Source: Hemibagrus wyckioides (lineage: Eukaryota > Chordata > Actinopteri > Siluriformes > Bagridae). Taken from it: a DNA stretch of 64,000 nt. Each line of letters starts with the position of its first letter. Position 1 is the stretch's first letter. Shown in pieces: positions 1 through 11,471 of the stretch. The notes beneath the pieces were generated by a model. That model had not been told where the DNA came from, searched no databases, and saw nothing but the letters and a program-made list of their open reading frames with translations. Position numbers and translations under genes: made by a program. The DNA lies in assembly GCF_019097595.1 (NCBI RefSeq), contig NC_080710.1:29511780-29575779 (forward strand). The letters run 5' to 3'.

Positions 1-1009
1 ACTACACAACAAATGCATGCATATATATGTGTATATATATTTGGGACAAGATAGTGGCTAGTGGAATGAACTTTTTCTTTTTTTGCGTCATATTTTAAAT
101 AATGTTTTCTTATTTTTAGCTTATTTTAGGATCGTCTGGAGTTGTCACTAATGGTCTGATGGATCAATCTAAGAGTGTTCCCAGGAGAATTAAGAATTAC
201 AATTTACTTAGATCAATTATTAAACACGCATTAAATATTATTAGCACTACTAATCATGCACGTGTGTGATGGGAATGTAAATGAGGAATTTTGCTCAAAA
301 TTTTATGGCTAAAATTTTTACAGTTGTTAAATAAAATGTGCATTAATAGTGGTTGGTGGTATGGTTAAATGTTGTGAAACGTTATCTTCACCATATATTT
401 TATTACGCGCTCAGGTAGATCCAGCATCGTGGTCTTAAAGGAAGTCGTTTTAAAACCCGTATCAAGATAAAATAAATCCATAACGGATATAAAAGCGATC
501 TTGTCAAGCTTAATAAGAGCCTGTAGCAGCACTTAAACCGGTTTACATTTCGCGACATTGGCTTCGAGGTTATGAAATGTTGGTGTGACATGTCAGGAGA
601 CATTAAAGGCCTCATCTCTCCTGGAGAGGAACAAATCAGTGAGTGATCGAGCGACCTGTATAATTCTCTCTCTCCAACAGTCCGCCCAATGCTTATGGAG
701 ATTTGCGCGTCTGCTATGTGACATGAATCTAATGGTAACTGTCTGACCCCTCAACCCCTTTGGGGTCACATCACACACACACACACACACACACACAGAG
801 TCTCTGTTTGATTTCATTAACACGGGCTACACACATCTCGTGCAGATCAAGGATAGAACATTCAATAAGGCGTTGGTTATTAGATTATCTAATTAATTGA
901 ACCTAAAGCTGTGTAGAAAAATTTAAAAGAAAATCTTTTAAATGCTCTGTATGCTAAAGGAGTTATATTTCTCTTAACTGATATCGAACTGTAACATTAC
1001 ATGAAAGCG

Positions 1010-1013
<4 letters not shown>

Positions 1014-1075
<62 letters not shown>
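1014..1075. repeat. (AT)n microsatellite
   Basis: About 31 uninterrupted AT units are seen directly. It is followed 75 bases later by a separate AAAT array. Confidence 0.95.
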
Positions 1076-1078
<3 letters not shown>

Positions 1079-1150
1079 CACTATATTCATTATTTAATCT
1101 GTTTCCATAAGCTACGTGCACGATTGCATCGACTACTCCAATGCAGATTA

Positions 1151-1193
<43 letters not shown>

Positions 1194-1195
1194 AT
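1151..1195. repeat. (AAAT)n microsatellite
   Basis: About 11 perfect tetranucleotide units. The same motif recurs through the window (4995-5027, 7497-7530, 9925-9977, 30096-30136, 47640-48070, 51076-51120). Confidence 0.95.
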
Positions 1196-1269
1196 GCAAA
1201 CTAAACGTGTAATAAATCGTCTAGTATTTATTCATTACATGTGTCAGGCTACATTTTACAGCTAAAACT

Positions 1270-1720
1270 ACACACAATACCAGATATTACCAATAAAATG
1301 TAATTTCCTGTTAAGTAAGTCATCATAGATTAAAAAAGAGTGTTTTTACATGATATTACAGCATCTATATGTTGCGTGTTTGCATGAATACTTTTATTTC
1401 CTATTTATTAAGACACAATATATGACCAGTATCAGTGTTTTATGGATAGTGTGTACAGCCACGTGCTAGCTGCTTGGTTAAATCTCACACACAATACATA
1501 AAATCAATACGATTTTAAATTGTAATATAGTAAGTCATCATAAATAAGCTGTTTTGGAATACTGTGCACAACCATGTGTTGCCTGTTTGGCTTACTCTGC
1601 AGAACAACATATATAATAGATAGTATTTTAATTTCCTATTCATTAAGCAACACAACAGATAAGCAAGGGAAGTTGGTTTGAGCTTCTCGACGCAGCCATG
1701 TGTTGCCTGCTTAGCTTTGC
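1270..1720. repeat. Degenerate local tandem duplication upstream of zic
   Basis: Three related blocks can be aligned by eye. The motif CACACAATAC followed by AGTAAGTCATCATA occurs at 1271/1314 and again at 1488/1529. A second motif, close to CAGCCATGTGTTGCCTGCTT, occurs at 1456, 1569 and 1692. A third, TTTCCTATTNATTAAG, occurs near 1397 and 1632. The spacings differ (about 216, 113 and 123 bases), so the units have suffered internal deletions. It may be an old segmental duplication or an eroded minisatellite. No coding potential is seen. Confidence 0.7.
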
Positions 1721-2394
1721 TGACCCTGCACACTCTTCCTTGATGAAGTGCCTCCTCCGGCGCTCATGATCCACTCTCGGACACAAACTAAATTACCTCG
1801 GATCATAACAACAGCTCTTTTACTACACGCTGCATAAATGGAGCGTTTTTTTTCCCGAGCATTACAGAGACACTGATCCCTTTACGAAGCCGACGGAGCC
1901 AAATGGGTGGGCGGCTGACACACAACAACAACAATAACAACAACAACCACAACAACAACAAAACGTTGCTGCTTTGTCTTTTTTTTTGTTATTTTTCCAC
2001 ATTAGATTTATGGTTGTGCTATGGAGAGGTTGAGTTGAAATGCTATCCCTCATGCAGGGTATCAAATGAGCACGTTAGAAGGAATAAGGCACCAGTAGCA
2101 GTAAGCTGTAAGTAGTGTTAGATCGGGAGGTTAGTCTGTAAGCGACTTAAGCGAAAATCAGAAGCAACTTTGGTAATATTTAAAAAACCTACTGTATAGA
2201 TCTTCCTTGCAGTCACGTGACGATTACTTTGCTTTTTAGATGTAATTCTAGACATTGTAGTTATAAGTACAATAGCCTTTTGCATAACAACAACAACAGA
2301 AAAAAAGTTTTTTTTTTCCACCCCAACCGCTGCCTGAGGCTCGGCGCAGGCGCTCTGGCTGCTTGCTGTCACTAGAAAACATTTTTTCCTTCTC

Positions 2395-2723
2395 CTTCAC
2401 ATTGGAAACTGTCACAAGTGACGTCAATCACCGAGCTCTGACCAATTAGAGCGCGGAATGATTGTTTAGCTCCGCGGGCTGCAGCGCCTGCCATGAATCT
2501 CCATTCAGTCTATCAAAGCGTCCCGCTGCTGCCTCTCAACCGAATGGGATCCCATGTAGGCAGATAGATAAGAACTAAACTTTAGCAAGTTTTCTATATT
2601 TTTTTTTCCTCTCGTTCTGTATTTTTTTCCCACCGCGATTAAAATATATTTGTCATCATCATCATTATTATTATTATTATTTTGCCTGCTGTCAAGTTAT
2701 TCTAAAAAAGAAAATTAGGAGTA
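2395..2723 (+). promoter_or_regulatory. Probable zic promoter and 5' leader
   Basis: A perfect CRE, TGACGTCA, lies at 2419-2426. It sits between an inverted CCAAT box (ATTGG, 2401-2405) and a direct CCAAT box (2442-2446). The following 80 bases are GC-rich with several CpGs (about 2448-2530). No convincing TATA box is present, which is usual for developmental CpG-rich promoters. The transcription start is not identifiable from sequence; I place it around 2450-2500 by inference. A T-rich and ATT-repeat leader (2595-2685) precedes the ATG. Confidence 0.5.
2493..2567 (+). other. Upstream ORF in the probable 5' leader of zic
   Basis: The ATG at 2493 (context CTGCCATGA) opens a 24-codon frame that stops at TAG 2565-2567, about 157 bases before the main ATG. 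If transcription starts upstream of 2493, ribosomes would meet this frame first and it could damp translation of the zic protein. The peptide has no recognisable motif. Whether it is in the mRNA is inferred. Confidence 0.35.
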
Positions 2724-4996
2724 ATGAGCGTGGATGCGTTGGGAAGCCCCGTGATGGACCCTGCGTTTTCCAAACGGAGCACGGCACTGAGATTAGTTGA
2801 CTTGGCAGGGGCTCACCACCATCACCATCATCATCACCACCATACCCCTCAGAGCGTGACAGGCTTCCCGGGGTTTGGCGGGCACGCGCACTCAATGGCT
2901 CACGCGCACCCTGGGGAGATCACGGCGGAACCCCGCCTGGGGCCGAGTCCATTCGGGCCAGAACCCATGGGGCACTCGGCGGCCCTCAAAATCAGCCCAG
3001 CCCATCATTATCCCCACCACCACCACCACCACCATCACAATCATCATATCGCAGGCCACGGTGAAGTGGTCTCCAGTCCAACGGGAGCTTTCGGCCCGGT
3101 GCAGGCTGCGGCGACGGTCCCGTACTCCATGTCTCACGCGGCCCAGGCGCTATCCGCAGGTAGGGATTTCCTTATTCGCCGAGATCTGACAGCTCAAGGC
3201 GCCATGCCCGCGTTGACCGAGCAGACCTCTGGTTCCGCCTCTCACCACGGAGTGTTTGTCTCGACCACAGGTAGCTACCCGGGACACTATGGCCACCTTC
3301 ACCCTGACGCCGGAGCGCATGCTCTCTTCCCTGGACTCCATCATGAGCAGCCGTCCAACGGAGCACCGGGTGGCCAAGCCTCGAACGGACAAATAAGGCT
3401 AGGCTTACCGGGCGACATGTACGTCAGGACCGATCACTTGAGTCAAGTGGCGAGCAACAGATCGGATCCGTTTGCAACATCCTCGCCTCTCCACGGTCTC
3501 AATCTGAACATGAACCTCAGTACTCACCACCACCATCATGGACACGGTGCCTTTTTCCGTTACATGAGGCAACCGATCAAGCAAGAGCTCATCTGCAAGT
3601 GGCTGGAGCCAGAAAACTCGGCCAAGAAACTCTGCTCCAAAACTTACAGCACCATGCACGAACTGGTGACGCATGTGACCGTGGAGCACGTCGGCGGACC
3701 CGAGCAGGCGAATCATGTCTGCTTTTGGGAAGAGTGTCCGCGAGAAGGGAAACCGTTTAAAGCCAAATATAAGCTCGTCAACCATATCAGAGTGCACACG
3801 GGAGAGAAACCGTTTCCGTGTCCGTTTCCTGGCTGTGGCAAAGTATTTGCCCGATCAGAAAACCTGAAAATCCACAAGAGGACGCACACAGGTTAGTTTT
3901 TATTTTCGTTTCTCTAAAGCGATTACTCCATTTCACAGCAGCTTGCTTTATAGCAGTTATATTTGCATCTAAGGATATTTTAGATTAATCGAAACATAAA
4001 TATGAATGTTGAAAAATGTTATGCACGAAGTAATATATATTAGCTGAAAAAAGAGCACTTAAAAGCATTTTGTATTATTGTATTTGGTTAAGGTTTTCAC
4101 TACTGCTAGCTCCAGTATTTTTGTATGTGTTATTATATTAATTTCCAGGCAGCTTATATGGGTGTTACACTAAACTACCACCGTCTTGATCTGAGAAAAA
4201 AAAATGAAAATAATTTCTTTAGGCATTGCACCGTTTAGGAACGTGTGATTATCTAAGTGTCTTTGCATATGCTTGAAGCTGAGTTCCTTTTGTATTGTAT
4301 CTTTAAAGCTGAGGCATGTATTTTTTCTTTATTTTTTTGTTTGTTTTTCTGGCGTGGGGCCTAGTCTGAGGAGTGTGTCCAAAAGTATTGCCTGTTGATA
4401 AAAAAAAAAAAAAGTTATGCTACAAAAAATGCCTAAGGTCCTAATCGTCTCTGTGAATGTAATATTACTGGGTTCCATTTGCACGAGTTGATGTGCTTGA
4501 TGAGACTCTTTTGTGCTAAACGTAGAGTAGCTGAGAGGCTATATTAACCCTTGACTAGCCTTCCTGTAGAAATGCTACTCAAGCAGTTTTCATTAATATT
4601 ATTATATATTCTCGCGCAAAATACAGACATTGGATTGAAAGAAAAATAAAGAAAGAATACTTTTTTTAAAATACATACATCGTATGCAAGATTATCCACA
4701 TTTGAGTATGCAAGCAGCATGAATGGCCAAAGTCAAGTTAATTATTGCAGTAGTGATTAATGAAGGGTTACGCTTAAGGTCTTGATTAACGGTGATATGC
4801 AACAAGTCGTTCAAAGCAAAGAGCTAAAGGCCTAGAGTTCACTGGATACTCTTTCTTGCATAATCTACATTACACAATACTTATTGTCACAGTATTCACT
4901 GACTGTTTATAGTTTTATTAATTAGCAAAAGTAGGGACAGGGCCTATATAGTTGCCTTTTAACTTCTAACATTTAATATGTACTGCTACCCCCCAA

Positions 4997-5028
<32 letters not shown>

Positions 5029-6377
5029 AATGGTTTAAAGATTATTTAAACTACAGGTTCTTTTATCCTAGCTATATATCCTTAGACATTGTCAAATTTT
5101 CCCATCCAGTTTCCTCCATGATTATTTTCCAACGTGATGGAATCTGAATCTTTGCTTATGGATGCAGTTTCCCAAGGGTGTCTTTCCTCGTTTCTCGCTT
5201 GTACTACACTAATAGCCTATAGCCTTGATTGGCTCTCTCAGCCCAACAGCTGAAGGTCAAATTTATATTCAACACGCGAGTTTAATTAGACAGCAGCAAT
5301 TACATATTCTCATAAGCGGCTTGCGCTGTGGAACAAAAAAATATCAATGTCTCGTGGCTTGAATGTAATTAATTAAACCATTCAGAGTCGACTAGTCTTC
5401 TTTTTGCAGGGTCCACGTTTTTTTTTTGCGGGAAGTAAAATAAGCGCTATTTTATTTGTCTTTGCTACCTTTGGTATTGTGATGTACATTTTCTGGCCTT
5501 GCATGTATCAAACATCGTGCTCATGTGCGTGTGACAATAACAATTAGGATTTGCAAAAAGCAAAGGAAGCACTTCCTGACCTGCTAATAACAACTGTGAC
5601 ACCAGGGTCCACTTCCACAGTTTGCTAACAGTCTAAATATCAAACCCCAAGGGACAGAGATGTGAGGACAGATCTGTTCAGTCAATTACAGCCCGCCATA
5701 TAGGCCCAGCATTTTTTAAGGATGTTGGGATGTCGGCTGGTTATGCTGGTGTACACTGATATACTTTTCATATTGTGTTGTAAAATGATTTGTTTGACTT
5801 GGTGGACTAATAAAGCACGTACATACTAGTATATAGGCTAATTATATATAGGATAATTATTGCATATCAGATAAGATAAATAATAAAGTCAAAGATTAAT
5901 AAACTATATTAGTCAAACTGTGCTCATCAGCAATGGGGAAAAGAATGAAAATATTTTTCCGTTTATTTTTTGAACACAGGCGAAAAGCCATTCAAGTGCG
6001 AGTTTGACGGATGTGATCGACGCTTCGCCAACAGCAGCGACCGGAAGAAGCATTCTCACGTGCACACCAGCGACAAGCCGTACAACTGCAAAGTGCGCGG
6101 CTGTGACAAATCCTACACACACCCGAGCTCCCTGCGCAAACACATGAAGGTGCACTGCAAGTCGCCACCTCCTCCAAGCTCCGGCTATGAGTCCTCCACC
6201 CCGTCTCTTGTGTCTCCGTCGTCCGATTTGGGCCGAGACACTCTGTCGGGATCGCAGGCTGCCAATCTGAGCGAGTGGTATGTGTGTCACAGCTCGGGCC
6301 CCGGCGGCGCACACACCCCGCCGAGCGGATCGTCCACTCCGGACCCTTCAGAGGGTCCACCATATCAGAACTCGTGA
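2724..6377 (+). CDS. zic6: ZIC-family C2H2 zinc-finger transcription factor (zic6-like; zic5 is the alternative)
   Basis: The coding sequence joins 2724-3891 and 5980-6377 (521 residues, stop TGA). It is a nuclear DNA-binding regulator of the ZIC/odd-paired family, which acts in neural-plate, neural-crest and dorsal neural-tube development. Seen in order: an N-terminal [11 protein letters not shown] block (16-28); His runs at 31-40, 98-105 and before the fingers (near 265-270); a ZOC-like GRDFLIRRD (146-154); the ZF-NC block [17 protein letters not shown] (277-293); five C2H2 fingers with ligands C291/C304/H317/H322, C333/C338/H354/H358, C366/C371/H384/H388, C396/C401/H414/H418 and C426/C431/H444/H448; and a SEWYVC tail (near 487-492). 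All ligands are intact. Finger 1 has the long Cys spacing typical of ZIC. The single intron interrupts the glycine codon of the HTGEKPF linker after finger 3. The N-terminus and C-terminus match ZIC5, but LVTH, QANH, KLVNH, DRRF and KVRG replace ZIC5-type residues, so I favour zic6. A second ATG at 2754 has a G at +4 and aligns with the usual ZIC5 core start. Confidence 0.95.
3892..5979 (+). other. Intron of the zic gene
   Basis: The donor is CACAG|GTTAGT at 3891/3892 and the acceptor TGAACACAG|GCGAAA at 5979/5980, preceded by a T-rich tract. Joining restores the HTGEKPF linker between fingers 3 and 4 in frame. The intron holds an AAAT array (4995-5027) and otherwise unique AT-rich sequence. 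A complex stretch at about 5215-5345 contains an E-box CAGCTG and TAATTAG/CAATTA homeodomain-type sites and could be an intronic enhancer. I see no extra exon. Confidence 0.9.
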
Positions 6378-7300
6378 AAACATGCGTTTTAATACCGTGT
6401 GCTCGTGGCTACTTTTGTAAGAGTGCCCCGGGCCATGTGAGAGTCAGTTCGGCAGTGTTAAATGGCCCCAATGCACTGGCTCACTGACAGATCCATGTCA
6501 CAGCCAAACCACAAAACTGAGGTGGCCAAGTTGTCTCCCACGTGGACTGAATATGAACTATTATCACCACCAGTGTCCATTTTATTGTAATGGTGTACTG
6601 ACCGGTTGCACACATCAAAACGCGCCAGTGTTGTGTTCACACCTAGAGTGTTTATATTTGGATGCTGTAGAAGTTATTTCAACACTGTAAGATTTAATTT
6701 TACACTACAGGTGTTAATTCAATACCGCAGGTGTTCGTTCAACACCAGGGATTGTTTGTGTATGCATAAAGATGTATTATTTTATAAAATCGTGATTTTT
6801 CTTTTTTTTTGTCTTATATAAGCTCTTAATTTATTTTTTGACTTAGTACTGAATTTCTTCTTCTTTTTATTGTATTATCGAACCAAAGTGCTTCAATATA
6901 AAAAATGTACATATGTAAATTACAACGTTTTAATGTGTGTCAACATTAATTTTGTAAGGTTCAGTATTTCAGCTATTTTTAAATGTTTGCTACTATTGTT
7001 TGTAAAAAAAAATTATATATATAATAATAATAATATTTGGTATTATTTGAATAATTCGAATTTCATAAAGACGTAGACGATATTCTCTTGTGTTTTATGC
7101 AGCCGATACAATTTGATGGTTGTTGTATTTGATATGACATTTCATTTATTATTATCCACTGAGCAATGTGATCATTGATTTTTGTGCTTTTTGTAAACCT
7201 CGTCAACAATCCATTTTTATGAAAACACGAGACCTTAAAATGTGTACCGAAATGCCTTGTAAGTTGTCAGTAATTTGAATAAAATGTGTAAAATAATATG
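6378..7300 (+). other. Probable 3' UTR of the zic gene with polyadenylation signal
   Basis: AT-rich non-coding sequence follows the TGA. A canonical AATAAA lies at 7278-7283, followed by TG-rich sequence, and is the best poly(A) signal in the region. The UTR includes a repeat-like stretch at about 6615-6765 with the motif AGGTGTTNNTTCAACACC (see separate entry) and several AU-rich runs. The exact cleavage site is not visible. Confidence 0.6.
6620..6765. repeat. Dispersed GTGTTAATTCAACAC-type repeat inside the zic 3' UTR
   Basis: Alternating ACAGGTGTTAATTCAATACC and GCAGGTGTTCGTTCAACACC modules are seen at about 6709-6755, with a related TTTCAACACTGTAAG at about 6677. The palindromic core is GGTGTT..AACACC. 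Similar motifs occur at 10719-10737 and 47338-47362. It looks like a mobile-element-derived module common in fish DNA; the family is not identified. Confidence 0.55.
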
Positions 7301-7496
7301 GAATAATAATAACGAGTAGACTATATTCCAGCTGAAAAACAATTACATTGATTATAGTGTGTTCGACGAGGGCCAAATTCATCAAGCGACAAATAATACT
7401 AACTAACTAACTAAATAACTAAATAACTAAATAACTAAATAACTAAATAAATGATGATACATTCTAAATTATGAAGACTTCTAAGACCGATAACCA

Positions 7497-7497
7497 A

Positions 7498-7532
<35 letters not shown>

Positions 7533-7547
7533 ACAAACAAACAAACA
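7497..7547. repeat. (AAAT)n passing into (AAAC)n
   Basis: Tetranucleotide array seen directly. An AACT/AAAT mosaic precedes it at about 7401-7452. Confidence 0.9.
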
Positions 7548-7583
7548 ATAATGTCAGCCGAATCTGTCCTAATATTTAGACAT

Positions 7584-7643
<60 letters not shown>

Positions 7644-7645
7644 TC
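7584..7645. repeat. (TTTC)n microsatellite
   Basis: About 15 perfect units. The minus-strand open frame through it (KKER repeats) is an artefact. Confidence 0.95.
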
Positions 7646-8040
7646 AAGAAACATAGTCCATTTAAAAGTGTACATAACTCTCACCCCGTTTCATACACAC
7701 CCCTGTTTACCCCTGTTTTAGGTACCTCTGTTTTATGCTCCGATTATGTGAAGAGTATTTCATGAAGCGCCTCTGTATTCTCATCCAGACATCAAAGAAA
7801 GTTTTGTACAAAGAGCGATTTCTTCACGACGGTGAATCTTCATGGTGAGTTAGTATTTCTATGGCAGTCGGTGATATAATATGGGGACCGAGGCTGTGCA
7901 CTCTAAAGGCTCTTTTTAAAAAAAGCAATATTTTCTACCCAGAGGATAGATACTTCATTGCGCAAGTGGGAAAAAAAAACTTCGAAAAATATTGAACGAA
8001 TTGAAATTAACGGAAATGTATTACTATGTAGTGTAACAAG

Positions 8041-8165
<125 letters not shown>

Positions 8166-8359
8166 CTATTGGCAGAGGTTAAAGTCATCTCCAACTTCCT
8201 TCATTTCTATCCTGGCCTTTAATGCCACGGGTCTGTGGGTGGATACGCATTGCTTGATGAGATAGGTTATAGTTTGTCTCTTTTGGGGTAATTGTCTTGT
8301 TGTTTGCACTATCTAAAATGCTTCACTGAATAGACAGAGAGAAAAAGACACACACATAC

Positions 8360-8364
<5 letters not shown>

Positions 8365-8404
<40 letters not shown>
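8365..8404. repeat. (GA)n microsatellite
   Basis: About 20 perfect units. Similar GA arrays lie at 11425-11484, 17417-17475, 18062-18106, 28906-28950, 30799-30832 and 33270-33313. Confidence 0.9.
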
Positions 8405-8407
<3 letters not shown>

Positions 8408-9031
8408 TAAACACAAGGAGGAGAAATGGCTAAACAGTCGAGTCCTCCACAGCACCAGCTCTCGTGCATGAATGGAGAAAGGGATAGTGTGGTCTCAATT
8501 GGAGCGAGGAGCCCTTTGAAGTGTTGCTTATTATCACAGGGATTCCTGCATGTAGTCTAAACGACGCTCATGACACGGAAAAGGCTTCTTTTGTCGCCAA
8601 TTTGATCGCCCCATCTTTTTCAAAAAAGTGTCTCGAGCTCTTAGTTCCGCCCATCAAACTGAGAGGGAAACGAATTCGAGTAGTGTGTGTGTGTGTGTGT
8701 GTGTGTGTCCTCAAAGCCACTGAAAACGCGACAGTGTCGAAGCCTGGTTTCTTTTTCTCCCTCCTTCTCTCAGCGCACTTCTGTTTTCATGACTAAAAAA
8801 AAGGGAGGAAAAAACGAAAAATTGTCTGAAAAAAAGTCTGTTTTCTGACAAATCAGGAAGGATAATTTTACATGATTGTTATTCAAAAAAACTATAAAAT
8901 ATAGAAATAGAAATAGTTTATTATATTATACTACTATATTATTTTACAGTGTTTTGTTTACTTTTTTTTAATATTTATGTATTATTTTTATCACCATTTT
9001 GGACATTGTGGTTTAAATATAAAATTTACAG

Positions 9032-9032
<1 letters not shown>

Positions 9033-9079
<47 letters not shown>
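9033..9079. repeat. (TTA)n microsatellite
   Basis: Trinucleotide array seen directly. Confidence 0.9.
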
Positions 9080-9924
9080 GTTATTCAAGTATGGTAGCAA
9101 AAGTAACTTCCACTCCACATGCTCAGCGTGGCAGCAGAGACGCAGACAGACTTTCTTGTATGTTTGGTTCATGTCGTTTACTAGGGAAGCTTCCCTCCTT
9201 GGTGCTTAATGTAGTCATTATCGCCACTTCCTGTGAAGGATAAAAAGAAGGAAAATCCGCGCCACACTTTCCTGTCACCCCCACCCCCCCACCCCCAGAT
9301 TGTTAGTGACTGGTTATGATTAAATGATTTTTGAAAGTTTTCCATTTGAAATGCTGTTTTTGTTCAGGTTTCAGACTATACTTCAGGTGACTAGCGGACA
9401 AGTTGTTCACGTGCACTGAATTTCCTTTTCTTCCTCTTCTAGAGGATCCGTTCTCGTGAACATTTGCAATCTTTGCTGTAAAATGGCGTCTTAGGCGGAA
9501 ATAAAGGCGACTAGTTTGTTCGCTCTTTGTTATAATAGCAAACCAGGGTTCACTTGAGTGTGAAATATCATTTCTTTGTGGAAAAAAATAATGAAGGCGA
9601 TAATCCTACTTCCGGAAACCGTCCTGCATTATTTAACAAAGCCCCTTTAATAGGGGATTAGCGGTTCCCAAGAAGAAAAAAAAATCTCCTCTCGCTATTC
9701 AGCTTCTTATTCCATGTCATAATTACACGACACCGGGTGACTGGAATTCGCATGCTAAATGACAGGACAGGTGCAATAGCAACAAATATATAAATTAACC
9801 ATTAACACCAAACTATGATTGAGAAACAACAATAATTCAAACAGCCCTTCTCCACCCCTCCCTCTCATCGCCTTCTTATGGGCCCCTGCTTTAAAATGTC
9901 TTACGCGATATAACCTATGGCTGT

Positions 9925-9928
9925 AAAA

Positions 9929-9975
<47 letters not shown>

Positions 9976-9977
9976 AT
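9925..9977. repeat. (AAAT)n microsatellite
   Basis: About 13 perfect units. Confidence 0.9.
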
Positions 9978-11399
9978 ATTGCATATGATACATTGTAATA
10001 AATAAAATGAAATAACTTCCGGCATCTTATCAGATGAAATCACACAGCAATTTAACAATGCAACAGATCATTCTGCAATGCAATCACATGCGTATTATGT
10101 GATTTAGACATTTCATCATATTTCCGCACTGTTCGTGTTAATATTACATCAAATGATGCAAAAAAAGAGCCTGTGTGAATTGGGAATAAAAGTACAGTAC
10201 AAAAAAATATCAGAAATAAAATCCGACTGAGCCGTAATTTCTGTTTTTGTAGATAATTTTTCTGAAAACACGATTATTTTAAAATATTTCAATGCCCTTG
10301 GTTGACTTAATGAAGCCCAAATGTATTAGTAGCCAGGTATCTAAAAAAACCTTCCTAATTCACTAGCTAATTTACAATCTGGATGCATATACATGCTCCA
10401 GGAGAAATCCAAAATATTTTTACAAGTGGAACATCATTTATGATACACTTGATGACATTCACATCATCACATGTCGTCAGTCGTAATTAGCCACGGAGGA
10501 ACATTTTTATGTCCCAAAAAATATGGTTTGATTTTAATATCTAAAAGCAATTCGTATTACATTATATACATTTTTATGAGCTCGAGCTTTCCATTTGCAC
10601 ACTTTGCATAGGGACATCCAGATAGTGATGCACAAAGCACACACAAAAACAAATTCTCAGTGGTGAAATAAGTCTTCGAGTGTATATTGTGTCCGGCTGC
10701 ACATCGTTTAACACACGTAGGTGTTAATTAAACACCAAGGACTAGGTGTGCTGTGTCAGTGGATGACTGTATCTTAGGCTTATTGTCTATTAATATTAAG
10801 GCTATCCGCCTAGCAAGACTAAAAAGAAAAAAACAGACAGAAGGTGTGTGCGCTTATCTTGCCAGTACGTAACTGCACATTTAACAGTAAGGATTTCTGA
10901 CCTATTACCTCACCCATGAATGTGTTGTCAGAAAAAAAAAGGTGGGGGCAGTAGTGTAGTAGTCGTGTAGTGCAGGAGTGTCAGGGTGAGACTTGGCTAA
11001 TTTTTATGAGCTGCCTACATCGAATCAGGCGGATTAATCACCATATATCACATGGCAAGCTTTTTTCCTTTTCCTTTTTTTTTTTTAGCTTCATGGATGA
11101 ACGAGCCTTCCATCCCACCCAAACGAGGGAAGCAGCCCCTGTAGTTCAGCGCGAAAACACGGATCTCTAACAGCCTCTCCATAATGTGACAGTATGTACC
11201 CACAGCACTTCGCACCTGCGCTTTGAATAGGAGCCTCTTTCAGGGCTGAGACACGCTTGTTGGCCTTGAATCTCAAAGCAGCTGCGCTTATTTCCAGCCC
11301 CTTTGATCCTTACATTTCCCTCTCTAATTTGTTCGTATAGTTTGCGACAAGCACTTTATTCTATTCGCGATTAAAACGTAAAGTCTATTAAAGGGGTAT

Positions 11400-11427
11400 A
11401 CATAAGCGAGCGAGCGCGCGCGCGGGC

Positions 11428-11471
<44 letters not shown>

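Larger units (their letters stand above)
1..2390. other. Upstream non-coding region of the zic gene
   Basis: I see no coding region here. The stretch at about 400-770 has high sequence complexity and no simple repeat, so it could hold regulatory sequence. In vertebrates zic4, zic5 and zic6 lie head-to-head with zic1, zic2 and zic3, so a divergent partner would be expected beyond the left edge. No zinc-finger sequence is visible on the minus strand in these bases. Simple repeats present are AC at 772-797, AT at 1014-1075, AAAT at 1151-1195 and CAA at about 1923-1961. Confidence 0.6.

Noticed and set aside
3405..3797. 130-codon open frame on the minus strand inside zic exon 1
   Set aside because: It is the antisense shadow of the zinc-finger coding sequence and has no family resemblance.
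5992..6363. Two long minus-strand frames over exon 2
   Set aside because: Antisense shadows of a GC-rich finger exon.
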